Origin: Micromonospora tarapacensis
GTDB taxonomy: Bacteria; Actinomycetota; Actinomycetes; Mycobacteriales; Micromonosporaceae
Length of the DNA stretch: 64,000 bases
Reading direction: 5' to 3'
Assembly: GCF_019697375.1 (NCBI RefSeq)
Contig: NZ_JAHCDI010000004.1
Span: 2,281,324-2,345,323 of the forward strand
Shown: positions 41,733-49,732 of the stretch, one piece after another
How the letters are laid out: every line of letters starts with the position of its first letter
Numbering within the stretch: position 1 is the first letter of the stretch
Notes under the pieces: model-generated
Told to the model about the DNA's origin: nothing
Seen by the model: the letters and a program-made list of their open reading frames with translations, nothing else
The model's database searches: none
Position numbers and translations under genes: made by a program

Positions 41733-42200
41733 TCAGTCGCGGCCCACGGTGGCCGGTCCGTCGTCCCGCTCCCCCGGTGCGTCGTCCCCGGAGCCGTTGG
41801 AGCGCCGGAGCACCCGGCTGTGCCCCCGGAACTCCGCGACCACCTCCCCGCCCTCGCGGCTCACCGTGACGTCGTAGACGCCGCTGCGGCCGTACCGGGT
41901 GCGTTCGGCGGCCCGGGCGATCAGCAGGTCGCCCTGGCGGGCCGGACGGACGAAGGTGATGTCGGCGCCGGCGGCGACGGTGGCCGGACCGTGACTGTTG
42001 CAGGCGAGCGCGAAGGCGGTGTCGGCCAGCAGGAACACGAAACCGCCGTGGGCGATCCGGTGACCGTTGACCATGCTGCCGGTGATCCGCATCCGGGCCA
42101 CCGCGTTGCCGTCGGCGGCACTGAGCAACTCGATGCCGAGCCGGTTGGACGCGACATCGGCGTCGAACATCTCGTGCGCGGCGGTGCGCTGCGGATCCAT
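41733..42200 (-). CDS. Hotdog-fold thioesterase (PaaI-like)
   Basis: A 155-residue protein. The hotdog core is clear: NRLGIELLSAADGNAVARMRI, MVNGHRIAHGGFVFLLADTAFALACN with the catalytic-helix Asp, then GADITFVRPARQGDLLIARA. This HGGFVFLLAD pattern is that of PaaI-type acyl-CoA (phenylacetyl-CoA pathway) thioesterases. No other paa genes are adjacent. Start ATG 42200, with GGGAGCAAG upstream. The last 20 residues are an acidic, disordered tail. Confidence 0.9.
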   Translation of the reverse strand: MDPQRTAAHEMFDADVASNRLGIELLSAADGNAVARMRITGSMVNGHRIAHGGFVFLLADTAFALACNSHGPATVAAGADITFVRPARQGDLLIARAAERTRYGRSGVYDVTVSREGGEVVAEFRGHSRVLRRSNGSGDDAPGERDDGPATVGRD

Positions 42201-42326
42201 CTTGCTCCCAGGTCCGTCGCGGCGGGGCCTACCCTCGCCACGGACATCATGGCACCGCCTCGCAGCGGCGGCCGGGTCGGACCGGCAGTGCCGACCCGAC
42301 CCGACCCGATCATCGCCACGCCATCC

Positions 42327-42383
42327 TTGCGCAATTGCAAAAGATTGGCAACAAGGCTGGACACGGAAGCTGCCACGTAACTA
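42327..42383 (+). promoter_or_regulatory. Candidate operator and near-leaderless promoter of the methyltransferase gene
   Basis: TTGCGCAATTGCAA at 42327-42340 has dyad symmetry (TTGC-N6-GCAA and an internal GCAATTGC). A second TTGGCAA is nearby. A -10-like TAACTA at 42378-42383 would start transcription within about five bases of ATG 42395, and no Shine-Dalgarno is visible. Functional assignment is speculative. Confidence 0.35.
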
Positions 42384-42394
42384 GCCTGCTCGGC

Positions 42395-43153
42395 ATGACC
42401 CCTTACATCGCCGATGCCGACGCCTGGCAGGAAAGCTGGGACCGGCAGCAGGAGGCGTACCTGCCGGACCGGGAGCACCGGTTCACCGCCATGCTCGACG
42501 CGGTCGACGCCGTCCGCGAGACCGCGTCGCCCCGACTGCTCGACCTCGCCGGTGGCACCGGCACCATCTCGCTGCGGGCGCTGCGCCGCTTCCCCGACGC
42601 CGAGGTGACCCTGGTGGACCTCGACCCTGCCCTGCTCGCCCTCGCCACCGCCTCCCTCGGCGACCGGGCCACCATCGTCTCCGCGGATCTCAGCCGGCCG
42701 GACTGGCCCACCGCGCTGCCGCACCGGCGCTACGACGCCGTGCTCACCGCCACCGCGCTGCACTGGCTGCCCGCGGAACGACTGAGCACCCTCTACACGG
42801 AGATTCGCGACCTGCTCCGGCCGGGCGGTCTGTTCGTCAACGCCGACCACATGCCCGACGACGACCTGCCCGAGTTGACCAAGCGGCTGCTCGCCCGCGC
42901 AGCGCAACACCGCACGGCGCGGCACGCCGCGGGTGCCACGCTGTCCTGGGCGCAGTGGTGGGACCAGGCGGCGCAGGATCCGACGCTGCGCCCACTCGTG
43001 GAGCAACGCCACGCCATCTACCCGTCGGGGCACAGCCCGGAGTGGACTCCCCCGGCCTCCTGGCACCTCACCGCCCTCAAGGACGCCGGATTCACCGAGG
43101 TCGGCACCCTCTGGCGCGGCGCCGCCGACGCCGCAGTCGTCGCCGTCCTCTGA
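42395..43153 (+). CDS. Class I SAM-dependent methyltransferase
   Basis: A 252-residue protein. SAM-binding motif I LLDLAGGTGTISLRAL near residue 49, motif II VTLVDLDPALLA, then DAVLTATALHWLPAERLSTLY and LRPGGLFVNADHM, a typical Methyltransf_25 layout. The C-terminus WHLTALKDAGFTEVGTLWRG is also characteristic. The substrate is unknown. ATG 42395 lacks a ribosome site and may be translated from a near-leaderless transcript, which is common in actinomycetes. Confidence 0.88.
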   Translation: MTPYIADADAWQESWDRQQEAYLPDREHRFTAMLDAVDAVRETASPRLLDLAGGTGTISLRALRRFPDAEVTLVDLDPALLALATASLGDRATIVSADLSRPDWPTALPHRRYDAVLTATALHWLPAERLSTLYTEIRDLLRPGGLFVNADHMPDDDLPELTKRLLARAAQHRTARHAAGATLSWAQWWDQAAQDPTLRPLVEQRHAIYPSGHSPEWTPPASWHLTALKDAGFTEVGTLWRGAADAAVVAVL

Positions 43154-43164
43154 CCCCAGCCCCC

Positions 43165-43237
43165 GCGATCATGGAGTTGTGGTCGTTGACTCCTCCGCAT
43201 TCGCCCCATCCGTCCAGTGCCACAACTGCATGATCGC
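43165..43237. repeat. Long inverted repeat between methyltransferase and MBL genes
   Basis: GCGATCATGGAGTTGTGG (43165-43182) and CCACAACTGCATGATCGC (43220-43237) pair at 17 of 18 positions around a 37-base loop. Its position suggests a terminator for the methyltransferase, but the A/T-containing arms and long loop are unlike the other terminators here. It may be a dispersed palindromic element. Confidence 0.65.
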
Positions 43238-43273
43238 CGAGGCCCGGGCGGGGAGCGCGGGCGCTAGGGTGCG

Positions 43274-43984
43274 GTGGTGGTCGAGTTCGAGCATCTTGTC
43301 GGGCGGGTGTGGCTCTGTCCGGGTGACCCCGATCCGGATCTGGTGCAGGCCGGGGTCGCGGTGATCGTCGACGAGCGGGGCAGCGTGCTGGTGGACGCGG
43401 GGCAGAGCCCGTCGCACGCCCGCGAGATCCAGGCCGCGTTGCTCGCCGCCGGTCTACCCGCACCCCGCTGGCTGGTCTACACCCATCATCACTGGGACCA
43501 CGTCTGGGGCGCCTGCGCGTGGCCGGATGTGGAGATCGTCGGGCACGTCAGCGGCGCGGAGCTGCTGCGCGCCGAGGCGACCCGGCCGTGGAGCGTCCGC
43601 TACCTACGCGAGGAGGTGCTACGCAACCGCCGGCTCGGGCCGAGCTTCCGAGCCCGTGCGCTCGCCGTCGACTCCTGGGACGAGTTGCGGGTGCTGCCGC
43701 CCACCCGCGTCTTCACCGACGAGGTGGAGTTGCCCACCGGCGTGCTGGTACGCCACGTCGGCGGCCGGCACGCCCCGGACTCGACCGTCGTGGTGGTACC
43801 CGACTCGGGGGTCATGCTGCTCGGTGACAGCTGGTATCCGCCGCCGGCGCACCTGCGCACGCCGGCGGACGAACCGGACCTCGCCCTGGTCGGCCGACTG
43901 CTCGACGACGACATCGGCTGGTACGTCTCCAGCCACAGCCCGCCGTTGCCCCTCGCCGAGGCCCGGGCGGCGATCGCCGGCTGA
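43274..43984 (+). CDS. MBL-fold metallohydrolase
   Basis: A 236-residue metallo-beta-lactamase-fold protein. The metal site motif is LVYTHHHWDHVWGACAWP near residues 67-84 (HxHxDH with an extra His). Earlier VLVDAGQSPSHAREI, later VGGRHAPDSTVVVVPDSGVMLLGDSWY supply further ligands. No signal peptide. Substrate unknown. Start GTG 43274, which lies just after the long inverted repeat; a second GTG follows directly. Confidence 0.85.
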   Translation: MVVEFEHLVGRVWLCPGDPDPDLVQAGVAVIVDERGSVLVDAGQSPSHAREIQAALLAAGLPAPRWLVYTHHHWDHVWGACAWPDVEIVGHVSGAELLRAEATRPWSVRYLREEVLRNRRLGPSFRARALAVDSWDELRVLPPTRVFTDEVELPTGVLVRHVGGRHAPDSTVVVVPDSGVMLLGDSWYPPPAHLRTPADEPDLALVGRLLDDDIGWYVSSHSPPLPLAEARAAIAG

Positions 43985-44004
43985 GCGGGGACGGCCCGGC
44001 CGGG

Positions 44005-44340
44005 TCAGCGGGCGCGGCGTTCCGGATGGGCCCGGTTCCAGGCCCGCATCCGGTCCGGGTACCCGACCTTGGCGGCCTCGTAGAGCGGGATGGCGTGCCT
44101 GCGGGCCATGGCGCCGGCGGCGCGCGGCGTACCGGTGCGACGGCGGATCCACTCGCCGTCGTGCGCGATGGCCATCACCGTGGTGTCGGTGGCGGTGGTC
44201 TCCGGTTCGAGGTAGAACTCCACCCCCTGCCGGCTGGTCGCGAACCGCTCCAGCGCGGCGAGGTCCTCGGGGGTGGCCTCGCGGTCGAGTTTCGTCGGGG
44301 TGCCCTGCGCGGCGCGTGGCCGTCGGCTGAACCAGCCCAT
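44005..44340 (-). CDS. Conserved hypothetical protein
   Basis: A 111-residue soluble, basic protein: MGWFSRRPRAAQGTP, then TPEDLAALERFATSRQGVEFYLEPETTATDTTVMAIAHDGEWIRRR and a basic C-terminus ending YPDRMRAWNRAHPERRAR. I do not recognise a named family. Start ATG 44340 has GAGGAGG upstream. It ends 21 bases from the convergent MBL gene. Confidence 0.75.
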   Translation of the reverse strand: MGWFSRRPRAAQGTPTKLDREATPEDLAALERFATSRQGVEFYLEPETTATDTTVMAIAHDGEWIRRRTGTPRAAGAMARRHAIPLYEAAKVGYPDRMRAWNRAHPERRAR

Positions 44341-44471
44341 GCCCGCCTCCTCTTCTCGGCGTGCCTCCCAGTGCAGCACCGCCGCCTGGCAGATCCCTGT
44401 GAGCCCGGTGCGAGGGACCTGGGCGGTGGGCGCTGCCCGATGATCGACTCGGCGATGCGGCCGTCGGCCAG

Positions 44472-45736
44472 CTACGCGTCCGGGCCCGCCGAGCCCGCCC
44501 GCGCCGGCACCCCGTGTTGCCGGCGGCGGGCGGACGGGCCGCGGGGACCAGGAACAGGGTCGGCAGCAGCAGCAGCGGCACGACCAGCAGCGCCCGCAGG
44601 GTGCCGACCTGGTCGCCGAGCATGCCCAGCAGCGGCGGCCCGGCGAGGAACGCGGTGTAACCGATCACCGCGACCACGCTGACCCGGACGTGGGCGTGCT
44701 CCTCCTCGTCGGCGGCGGCGCTCATGCCCACCGGGAAGCCGAGCGAGGCACCCAACCCCCACAACGCGACGCCGACCACCGCGACCGGACCGGAGCCGGC
44801 GAGCACCGCCAGGCCGGCTCCGACGACGGCGAGCAGGATGGTCGTGGTCAGCACCGGCCCCCGTCCCCACCGATCCAGGGCCACCGTGCCGAGCGTGCGG
44901 CCCACCGTCATGCCGACCACGAAGACGCCGAAGACCGCCGCGCCGGCCGCCTCACTGAAGCTGTAACCGTCGATGAAGGCCACCGCGAGCCAGTCGTTGG
45001 CGGCGCCCTCGGCGAACGCCGCCGCCAGCACCAGCAGGCCGATGAGCAGGGTGCGTGGCTCCCGCCAGGCCGCGAGCAGCCGGCCCCGGCGCCCGGCGGC
45101 GGTGCCGGCGGCCTCCGGTGCGGCCGGCAGGAACGCGCGTGCCCCGAGCAGGGTGCCGCCCAGCACGAGCGCCGCCAGCACGCCGAGGTGCACGGCTACC
45201 GGCACGCCCAGCCGGGCGGCACCGGCGCCGATACCGGCGCCGGCCACCGAGCCGAGGCTCCAGGCGGCGTGGAACCGGGGCATCACGGTCCAGCCGAGCC
45301 GGCGTTCGACCGCGGCGCCCTCGACGTTCATCGCGACGTCGCAACTGCCGGAGCCGTAGCCGAAGGCGAACAGGCCCACCGCCACCCCGGGCAGCCAACC
45401 AGCAACGCCGGCCGAGACCCCGGCGACGGTCAGCCCGAGCGCGACGAGCATCGTGGAGAGCGCCACCGCGCGGGCCGCGCCGAGTCGCTGGGCGACCAGC
45501 CCCGCCGTGGGCATGGCGAGGATCGCACCGAGGGACATCGCGAACAGGAGCAGGCCGAGGCGGCCAGGGGTGAGCCCGAGGCCGTCGCGGATCGCCGGCA
45601 CCCGGGCGAACCAGGTGGCCACGGCCAGCCCGTTGAGCGCGAACACCACCGCCACGCCGTTGCGGGCCGCCAGCACCCCGTGGGACGGGCCGGGGGTGGT
45701 CGGCGGTGTGGTGGGGGCGGTGACGGCTGGGTCCAC
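44472..45736 (-). CDS. MFS transporter (C-terminal tail apparently frameshifted)
   Basis: About 421 residues with 12 hydrophobic segments. Motif-A-like stretches: FARVPAIRDGLGLTPGRLGLLLF and the loop after helix 2 (GLVAQRLGAARAVAL); the YGSGSCDVAMNVEGAAVERRLG block is typical of the FucP/YbjJ-like branch of sugar or drug exporters. In the raw frame the protein runs on through PPAAGNTGCRRGRA into unrelated sequence. Adding one G in the run at 44510-44513 gives NTGVPARAGSAGPDA and a stop at 44472. Start GTG 45736. It is divergent from a LacI regulator, with an operator between them. Confidence 0.82.
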
Positions 45737-45782
45737 GTACGTTCCGGTCCTCTCCTCGGTGCACTGGCAACGATCACACACC

Positions 45783-45796
45783 TGGGAGCGCTACCA
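45783..45796. promoter_or_regulatory. LacI-family operator between MFS and lacI-type genes
   Basis: TGGGAGCGCTACCA is a 14-bp palindrome with six of seven pairs (central AGCGCT), the classic form of actinomycete LacI/GalR operators. It lies 47 bases before the MFS start and about 100 before the regulator start, fitting control of both. Confidence 0.75.
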
Positions 45797-45898
45797 CCAC
45801 AATCCGCCTCCGGTCCTTACCGCCGGCCGCCGGGCGCGGCATGATGCAGATGGGCGCCCGGGCACCGGAGGCGGGCGACAGGGAACGGGAGAAGGATC

Positions 45899-46882
45899 AT
45901 GACGACGGCAGCAGGCCGGCCGGCAACCCTGGACGACGTCGCCCGGGCGGCCGGAGTGTCCCGTTCGACGGCGTCGCGGGTCATCGCGGGCACCGGCTTC
46001 GCCTCCTCGACCGCGCGGCAGCGGGTACGCACCGCAGCGGACCTGCTCGGCTACGTGCCGAATCCGGCGGCCCGGGCTCTGGTGCACGGCACCGGCGTAC
46101 GGCTGCTGGTGGCGGTGGCGGGCACCGGCCCGGCCGTCCTCGACGACCCCTACGTCGACCAGGCGGTCGCCGCGGTGGCACGGGCCTGCGCGCCGCACGA
46201 TCTGGGGGTCGCGGTGCAATGGCTGCCGCTGGACACGCCGGAACGGCTGATCCAGCTGACCGACGACCGGGGCGTGGCCGGTCTGGTGCTGCTCAACACG
46301 ACCGCGTCGCTGCTGGGCCTGGTGCCACGGCGACTGCACGGCCGGACGGTGTCGATCGGCATCGGCTCGGCCGCGGTGCCGTCGGTGGACATCGACAACG
46401 GCGGCGCCACCGCGACCATCGTCCGCCATCTGTACGCCTCCGGGCGCCGACGGATCGCCATGGTCACCGGCCCGCGCTGGCTGGCCTGCGCCACCCGCTC
46501 CGTGCGGGCGTACCGCGGGCTGCTGCGCGACGCCGGTCTGCCGGCGCGGGAGGTGGTCGGTGACTTCAGCGCGGCCCGGGGACACGCCGCCGCCCGGGAG
46601 GTGCTGCGACGCTGGCCGGACACCGACGCGATCGTCGGGATCAGCGACGCGACCGCGCTGGGCGTGATCGGTCGGCTGCGTGCCGACGGCGTTCGGGTGC
46701 CGGACGACGTGGCCGTGACCGGCTTCGACGACATCCCGCTGGCCTCGACGGCGGCGCTGACCACCGCCAGCCATCCGGTCCGGCAGATCATCACCACGGC
46801 CGCGACCATGGTGCTGGAGCAACGCCCGGCACCGGCGACGACCGTCTTCCCGTCGACGCTGGTCCGCCGCGGGAGCGCCTGA
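45899..46882 (+). CDS. LacI-family transcriptional regulator
   Basis: A 327-residue repressor. The helix-turn-helix is at residues 9-30 (ATLDDVARAAGVSRSTASRVI), with the hinge helix NPAARALVHG near 55-64 that inserts into the minor groove of AGCGCT sites. A periplasmic-binding-like effector domain follows (VSIGIGSAAVPSVDIDNGGAT, VTGFDDIPLASTAALTT). It probably represses itself and the divergent MFS transporter through the operator at 45783-45796. Start ATG 45899 has AGAAGGA upstream. Confidence 0.93.
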   Translation: MTTAAGRPATLDDVARAAGVSRSTASRVIAGTGFASSTARQRVRTAADLLGYVPNPAARALVHGTGVRLLVAVAGTGPAVLDDPYVDQAVAAVARACAPHDLGVAVQWLPLDTPERLIQLTDDRGVAGLVLLNTTASLLGLVPRRLHGRTVSIGIGSAAVPSVDIDNGGATATIVRHLYASGRRRIAMVTGPRWLACATRSVRAYRGLLRDAGLPAREVVGDFSAARGHAAAREVLRRWPDTDAIVGISDATALGVIGRLRADGVRVPDDVAVTGFDDIPLASTAALTTASHPVRQIITTAATMVLEQRPAPATTVFPSTLVRRGSA

Positions 46883-47065
46883 GACGGTCGGAGCCGGGCC
46901 GGTACGGTTCGGTCGGCCGCGGCCAGCGCGGTGAGACGGGAGGAAGGCCAGGGCGGCGCCCTCGCCGGGGACCACATCCCGCTGCCCCCGCGGGGTCCCT
47001 CTTGCGGAAATCGTGGTCAACCTTTCAGAATATCGATTTCCACGGTTTCCGGCCTCAGCCGAATA

Positions 47066-47118
47066 TGACTGGTCACGGGTAAGATCGGCGACTTGCATGT
47101 GACTGATCGCTGACTGAT
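47066..47118 (+). promoter_or_regulatory. Repeated TGACTGRT boxes upstream of the contractile-system operon
   Basis: TGACTGGT (47066-47073, part of the dyad TGACTGGTCA) and two tandem copies of TGACTGAT at 47100-47107 and 47111-47118 with 11-bp spacing. They precede the LppM-like gene, probably the first gene of the long rightward unit. An inverted repeat GGAAATCG/CGATTTCC lies further upstream at 47006-47041. A regulator-binding role is inferred. Confidence 0.4.
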
Positions 47119-47149
47119 GGCTCCTACGGTAAGAGCACACACTGAGGCC

Positions 47150-47980
47150 ATGAATACGGGGCTCGGGCGCATCAGGACACTCCGAGGTGCGGTGTGTCTT
47201 GTTCTACTGGCGGCCCTTTCCGGCTGCATGCAGTTCAACGCCGGCCTGACCGTCAACGCCGACGACACGGTCAGCGGCCAACTCCTGCTGACCGCGGCGC
47301 GGAACGTGCTGACCGCGAACAACAGGCCGGTCGAGACCGGCTTCGCCGAGCTGAGGCAGAACATCCCGGCGCTACCGGCCGGCCCGGAGACCAGGTACGA
47401 GGACGCCACCCACTTCGGCTCTCTGATCAACTACCGGAACGTACCGCTCGACCAATTCGACAGCGAAAGCCTGAGCATCGTCCGCGATGGCGACCGCTAC
47501 GTTTTCACCCTACCGCTGGACCCGAAGAGGTACGGCGGAAAAGTTGCCGAGCAGGACCCGGAAAATCAAGCCCGATTCATGTTGCTGATGTCGTTCGAGA
47601 TCGCCGTGACCTTTCCCGGCCGCGTCCTGGACGCAAGCGCCGGCGCTCAGGTCAACGACCGGACGGTCACCTGGCGGGTCAAGCCCAACGAGCGGAAGCC
47701 CGCGGAACTGCGGGCCGTCGCCGAGGCCCCGCCCCGACCGTCCGCGGCCGCCGAAGCGGACACCGGCGGTGGATTTCCGTGGCTGCTGATCGCCGCCGGC
47801 ACGGTGGCGCTGCTGCTCGTGGCGGTGCTGGTCGCACTCCTGCTGCGCCGGCCGCGTACGAACACGGGCGCTCCGCCCGCGGACAGCGCCGCAGCCCAGG
47901 GCGGCCGGGCGGCGGGGGCAACGCCGGCCAGCGGGCCCACGCCGGCCACCACGAATCCCGGCCCGCCGGGCGTCGGCTGA
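47150..47980 (+). CDS. LppM-like lipoprotein with C-terminal membrane anchor
   Basis: A 276-residue protein. The signal peptide ends in a lipobox LAALSGC (Cys about 26), followed by MQFNAGLTVNADDTVSGQLLL, the start of an LppM-type (DUF3153) domain, to about residue 195. A transmembrane helix (WLLIAAGTVALLLVAVLVALLL) lies at about 210-232, followed by an Arg-rich, then Pro/Ala/Gly-rich tail. LppM in mycobacteria is an envelope lipoprotein. Start ATG 47150, with TGAGG upstream. It stands 86 bases before the contractile-system genes and may be co-transcribed with them. Confidence 0.8.
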   Translation: MNTGLGRIRTLRGAVCLVLLAALSGCMQFNAGLTVNADDTVSGQLLLTAARNVLTANNRPVETGFAELRQNIPALPAGPETRYEDATHFGSLINYRNVPLDQFDSESLSIVRDGDRYVFTLPLDPKRYGGKVAEQDPENQARFMLLMSFEIAVTFPGRVLDASAGAQVNDRTVTWRVKPNERKPAELRAVAEAPPRPSAAAEADTGGGFPWLLIAAGTVALLLVAVLVALLLRRPRTNTGAPPADSAAAQGGRAAGATPASGPTPATTNPGPPGVG

Positions 47981-48066
47981 CCAGCCGGCTGGCGTCGCCC
48001 GCCTGGGCGGACGGCACCTCACCGAAACCCCACCTCGCACCATGCGAAATCGAAGGGAAATCGGCC

Positions 48067-48402
48067 ATGAACGATCTCTTCAGCTGGGCGGCCCTGGGCA
48101 GTCTCACCGGCGCGAGCGCCGCGACGCTGCTCACCACCAACGTCATCGGCGGACTGATCGGCCCGAGCGCCGACAAGGCCCGCAAGTGGATCGCGCTGGG
48201 CATCGCGCTCGCGCTGTCGTACATCACCGCGGGTTTCGCCACCGACGCGGGCTCCGAAAAGTGGATCATCGCCTTCTTCAACGGGCTGGTCATCTTCTCC
48301 GCCGCGCTCGGCGTCAACCAGCTGCCGCCGGGCAACCGGCAGGCGACGCCGGTCCAGTTGGCCCAGGGCAACGAGCCCAAATTCATCCGATCCTGGGCCT
48401 GA
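48067..48402 (+). CDS. Holin-like small membrane protein
   Basis: A 111-residue protein with three hydrophobic segments: ALGSLTGASAATLLTTNVIGGLIG, WIALGIALALSYITAGFA and WIIAFFNGLVIFSAALGV, a short cytosolic-looking start MNDLFSW and a polar tail. Size, three-span layout and the FSWAALGSLTGASAAT opening resemble actinobacterial holin-like proteins. It precedes the contractile-system genes by 13 bases, so a role in membrane permeability or anchoring is suggested. Not proven to be a holin. Start ATG 48067; the leader has GAAGGGAAA upstream. Confidence 0.65.
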   Translation: MNDLFSWAALGSLTGASAATLLTTNVIGGLIGPSADKARKWIALGIALALSYITAGFATDAGSEKWIIAFFNGLVIFSAALGVNQLPPGNRQATPVQLAQGNEPKFIRSWA

Positions 48403-48415
48403 GAGGACCAGGGTC

Positions 48416-49024
48416 ATGGTCTTCGGGATCATCAGCGCCGCCGTCCACGTCGCCGCGGGCGCCGTGCTCGGCCAGCTCGCCGGCGGCACCGTCGGGCTGC
48501 TCGTCGGCGCGGGCTTCGGCCTGCTCGTCGGTGCCGTCTTCGGCTGGGCCATCACCTCGGCCCAGGTCTACGGTGCCGATCTCCGCGGTGTGTTCCTCTT
48601 CGTCGTCGACCACACCTGGAGCCTGCTGAACACTCTGGTCGGCGCGGGCTACCTCGCGCTGCACCTGGTCTTCGGTCACTCGCTGGACCGGGCCACCTCC
48701 CAACGCAGCTGCCGGGTCAACGTGGTCGAGGGGGTCTCCCCCCGCTATGCCACCACCCTCGGCACCGTCTGCGCCGGTTCCAGCTCGGGCATCCAGCGGC
48801 ACGAGGACGTGCACATCTTCCAGGCCCGGCTGCTCGGGCCGCTCTACATCCCGCTGGTCCTGGCCAACTACGTGCTGTTCACCATCGCGCCGGTCTGGCT
48901 GCTGTACCACGACCACGCGGGTGCGCCGATCAACCGCTTCACCCGCTACTTCGAGATCGGCGTCTATCCGCACGTGTGGAACGAGGCCATCGCGTACCGG
49001 ATCCAGGGGACGCCGCCGCGATGA
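48416..49024 (+). CDS. Membrane protein with HExxH metallopeptidase-like motif
   Basis: A 202-residue protein. Residues 1-45 are a glycine-rich hydrophobic zipper (AGAVLGQLAGGTVGLLVGAGFG), and further membrane segments lie at about 70-85 and 138-163. The motif RHEDVHIFQARLLGPLY at 128-144 contains HExxH (His129, Glu130, His133). NEAIAYR at 189-195 may give the third metal ligand, as in gluzincins. Two cysteines (99, 119) flank a loop. The motif HExxHxxQ recalls the metallopeptidase domain often linked to contractile-system effectors, but this is an integral membrane protein. Stop overlaps the next start (ATGA). Confidence 0.7.
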   Translation: MVFGIISAAVHVAAGAVLGQLAGGTVGLLVGAGFGLLVGAVFGWAITSAQVYGADLRGVFLFVVDHTWSLLNTLVGAGYLALHLVFGHSLDRATSQRSCRVNVVEGVSPRYATTLGTVCAGSSSGIQRHEDVHIFQARLLGPLYIPLVLANYVLFTIAPVWLLYHDHAGAPINRFTRYFEIGVYPHVWNEAIAYRIQGTPPR

Positions 49025-49710
49025 CCGCCGACGGTCCGATCGAGACGGCCACCGCCGAGCTGGCGCGGTGGCTGGCCGGGGCGGCGGGTGACACCGTCCC
49101 GGTCGGCCCGCCCCGGCCCGACGCCGACCCGGGCCGGCTGACCCTGTGGCCACTGGAACTGCGGCCGGCTCGGCAGACCCGGGGCAGCGGCGGACCCGAG
49201 CCGTACCGCCTCGTGGTGCGCTACCTGCTCGCCGCCGGTGGGCCGGACGCCCTGGCGGCGCTGGACCGGGTCCTCGTCGCGGCCACCGCCGCGAGCGGGC
49301 ACACCCTGGTGCTGGAGGCCGGCGATCCGACCCTGTGGGCGGCATTCGGGGCGGCGCCCCGACCGTCGCTGCTGATCGACGTGCCCGTGCAGGTCACCCA
49401 CCCGAGCCAGCCGGCCGCACCGGTACTGCACCCGCTGCGGCTGCGCCAGCTGGACATGCTGACCCTCGACGGCCGGGTCGTGGGCCCGGCCGAGCAACCG
49501 CTCGCGGCGATGCGGGTCGAGGTCGTCGGCCAGCCGTACGCGACCCAGACCGACCCGGCGGGCCGATTCCGGGTCGCCGGCGTGCCCCACGACCCGGAGC
49601 GGCCGGGTCCGATCCGGCTCCGGCTCACCGGCCGGGGGCAGACGCTCACCACCGAGGTCGACCCGGCCGACCCCGACATCGTCATCGTCTGCACGCCACC
49701 GACCCGCTGA
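49021..49710 (+). CDS. Pvc16-like (DUF4255) contractile-system protein with carboxypeptidase-regulatory-like domain
   Basis: A 229-residue protein. Residues 1-145 resemble the DUF4255/Pvc16 domain (tail-terminator type): PYRLVVRYLLAAGGPDALAALDRVLVAA then PSLLIDVPVQVTHP. Residues 150-229 look like a carboxypeptidase-regulatory beta-sandwich (LDGRVVGPAEQPLAAMRVEV, TDPAGRFRVAGVPHDP). In known systems Pvc16 caps the sheath-tube. Start ATG 49021 overlaps the preceding stop, and the sheath gene begins 23 bases later behind GGGAGGA. Confidence 0.7.
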   Translation: MTADGPIETATAELARWLAGAAGDTVPVGPPRPDADPGRLTLWPLELRPARQTRGSGGPEPYRLVVRYLLAAGGPDALAALDRVLVAATAASGHTLVLEAGDPTLWAAFGAAPRPSLLIDVPVQVTHPSQPAAPVLHPLRLRQLDMLTLDGRVVGPAEQPLAAMRVEVVGQPYATQTDPAGRFRVAGVPHDPERPGPIRLRLTGRGQTLTTEVDPADPDIVIVCTPPTR

Positions 49711-49732
49711 CCCGACCCGTACGGGAGGACCG

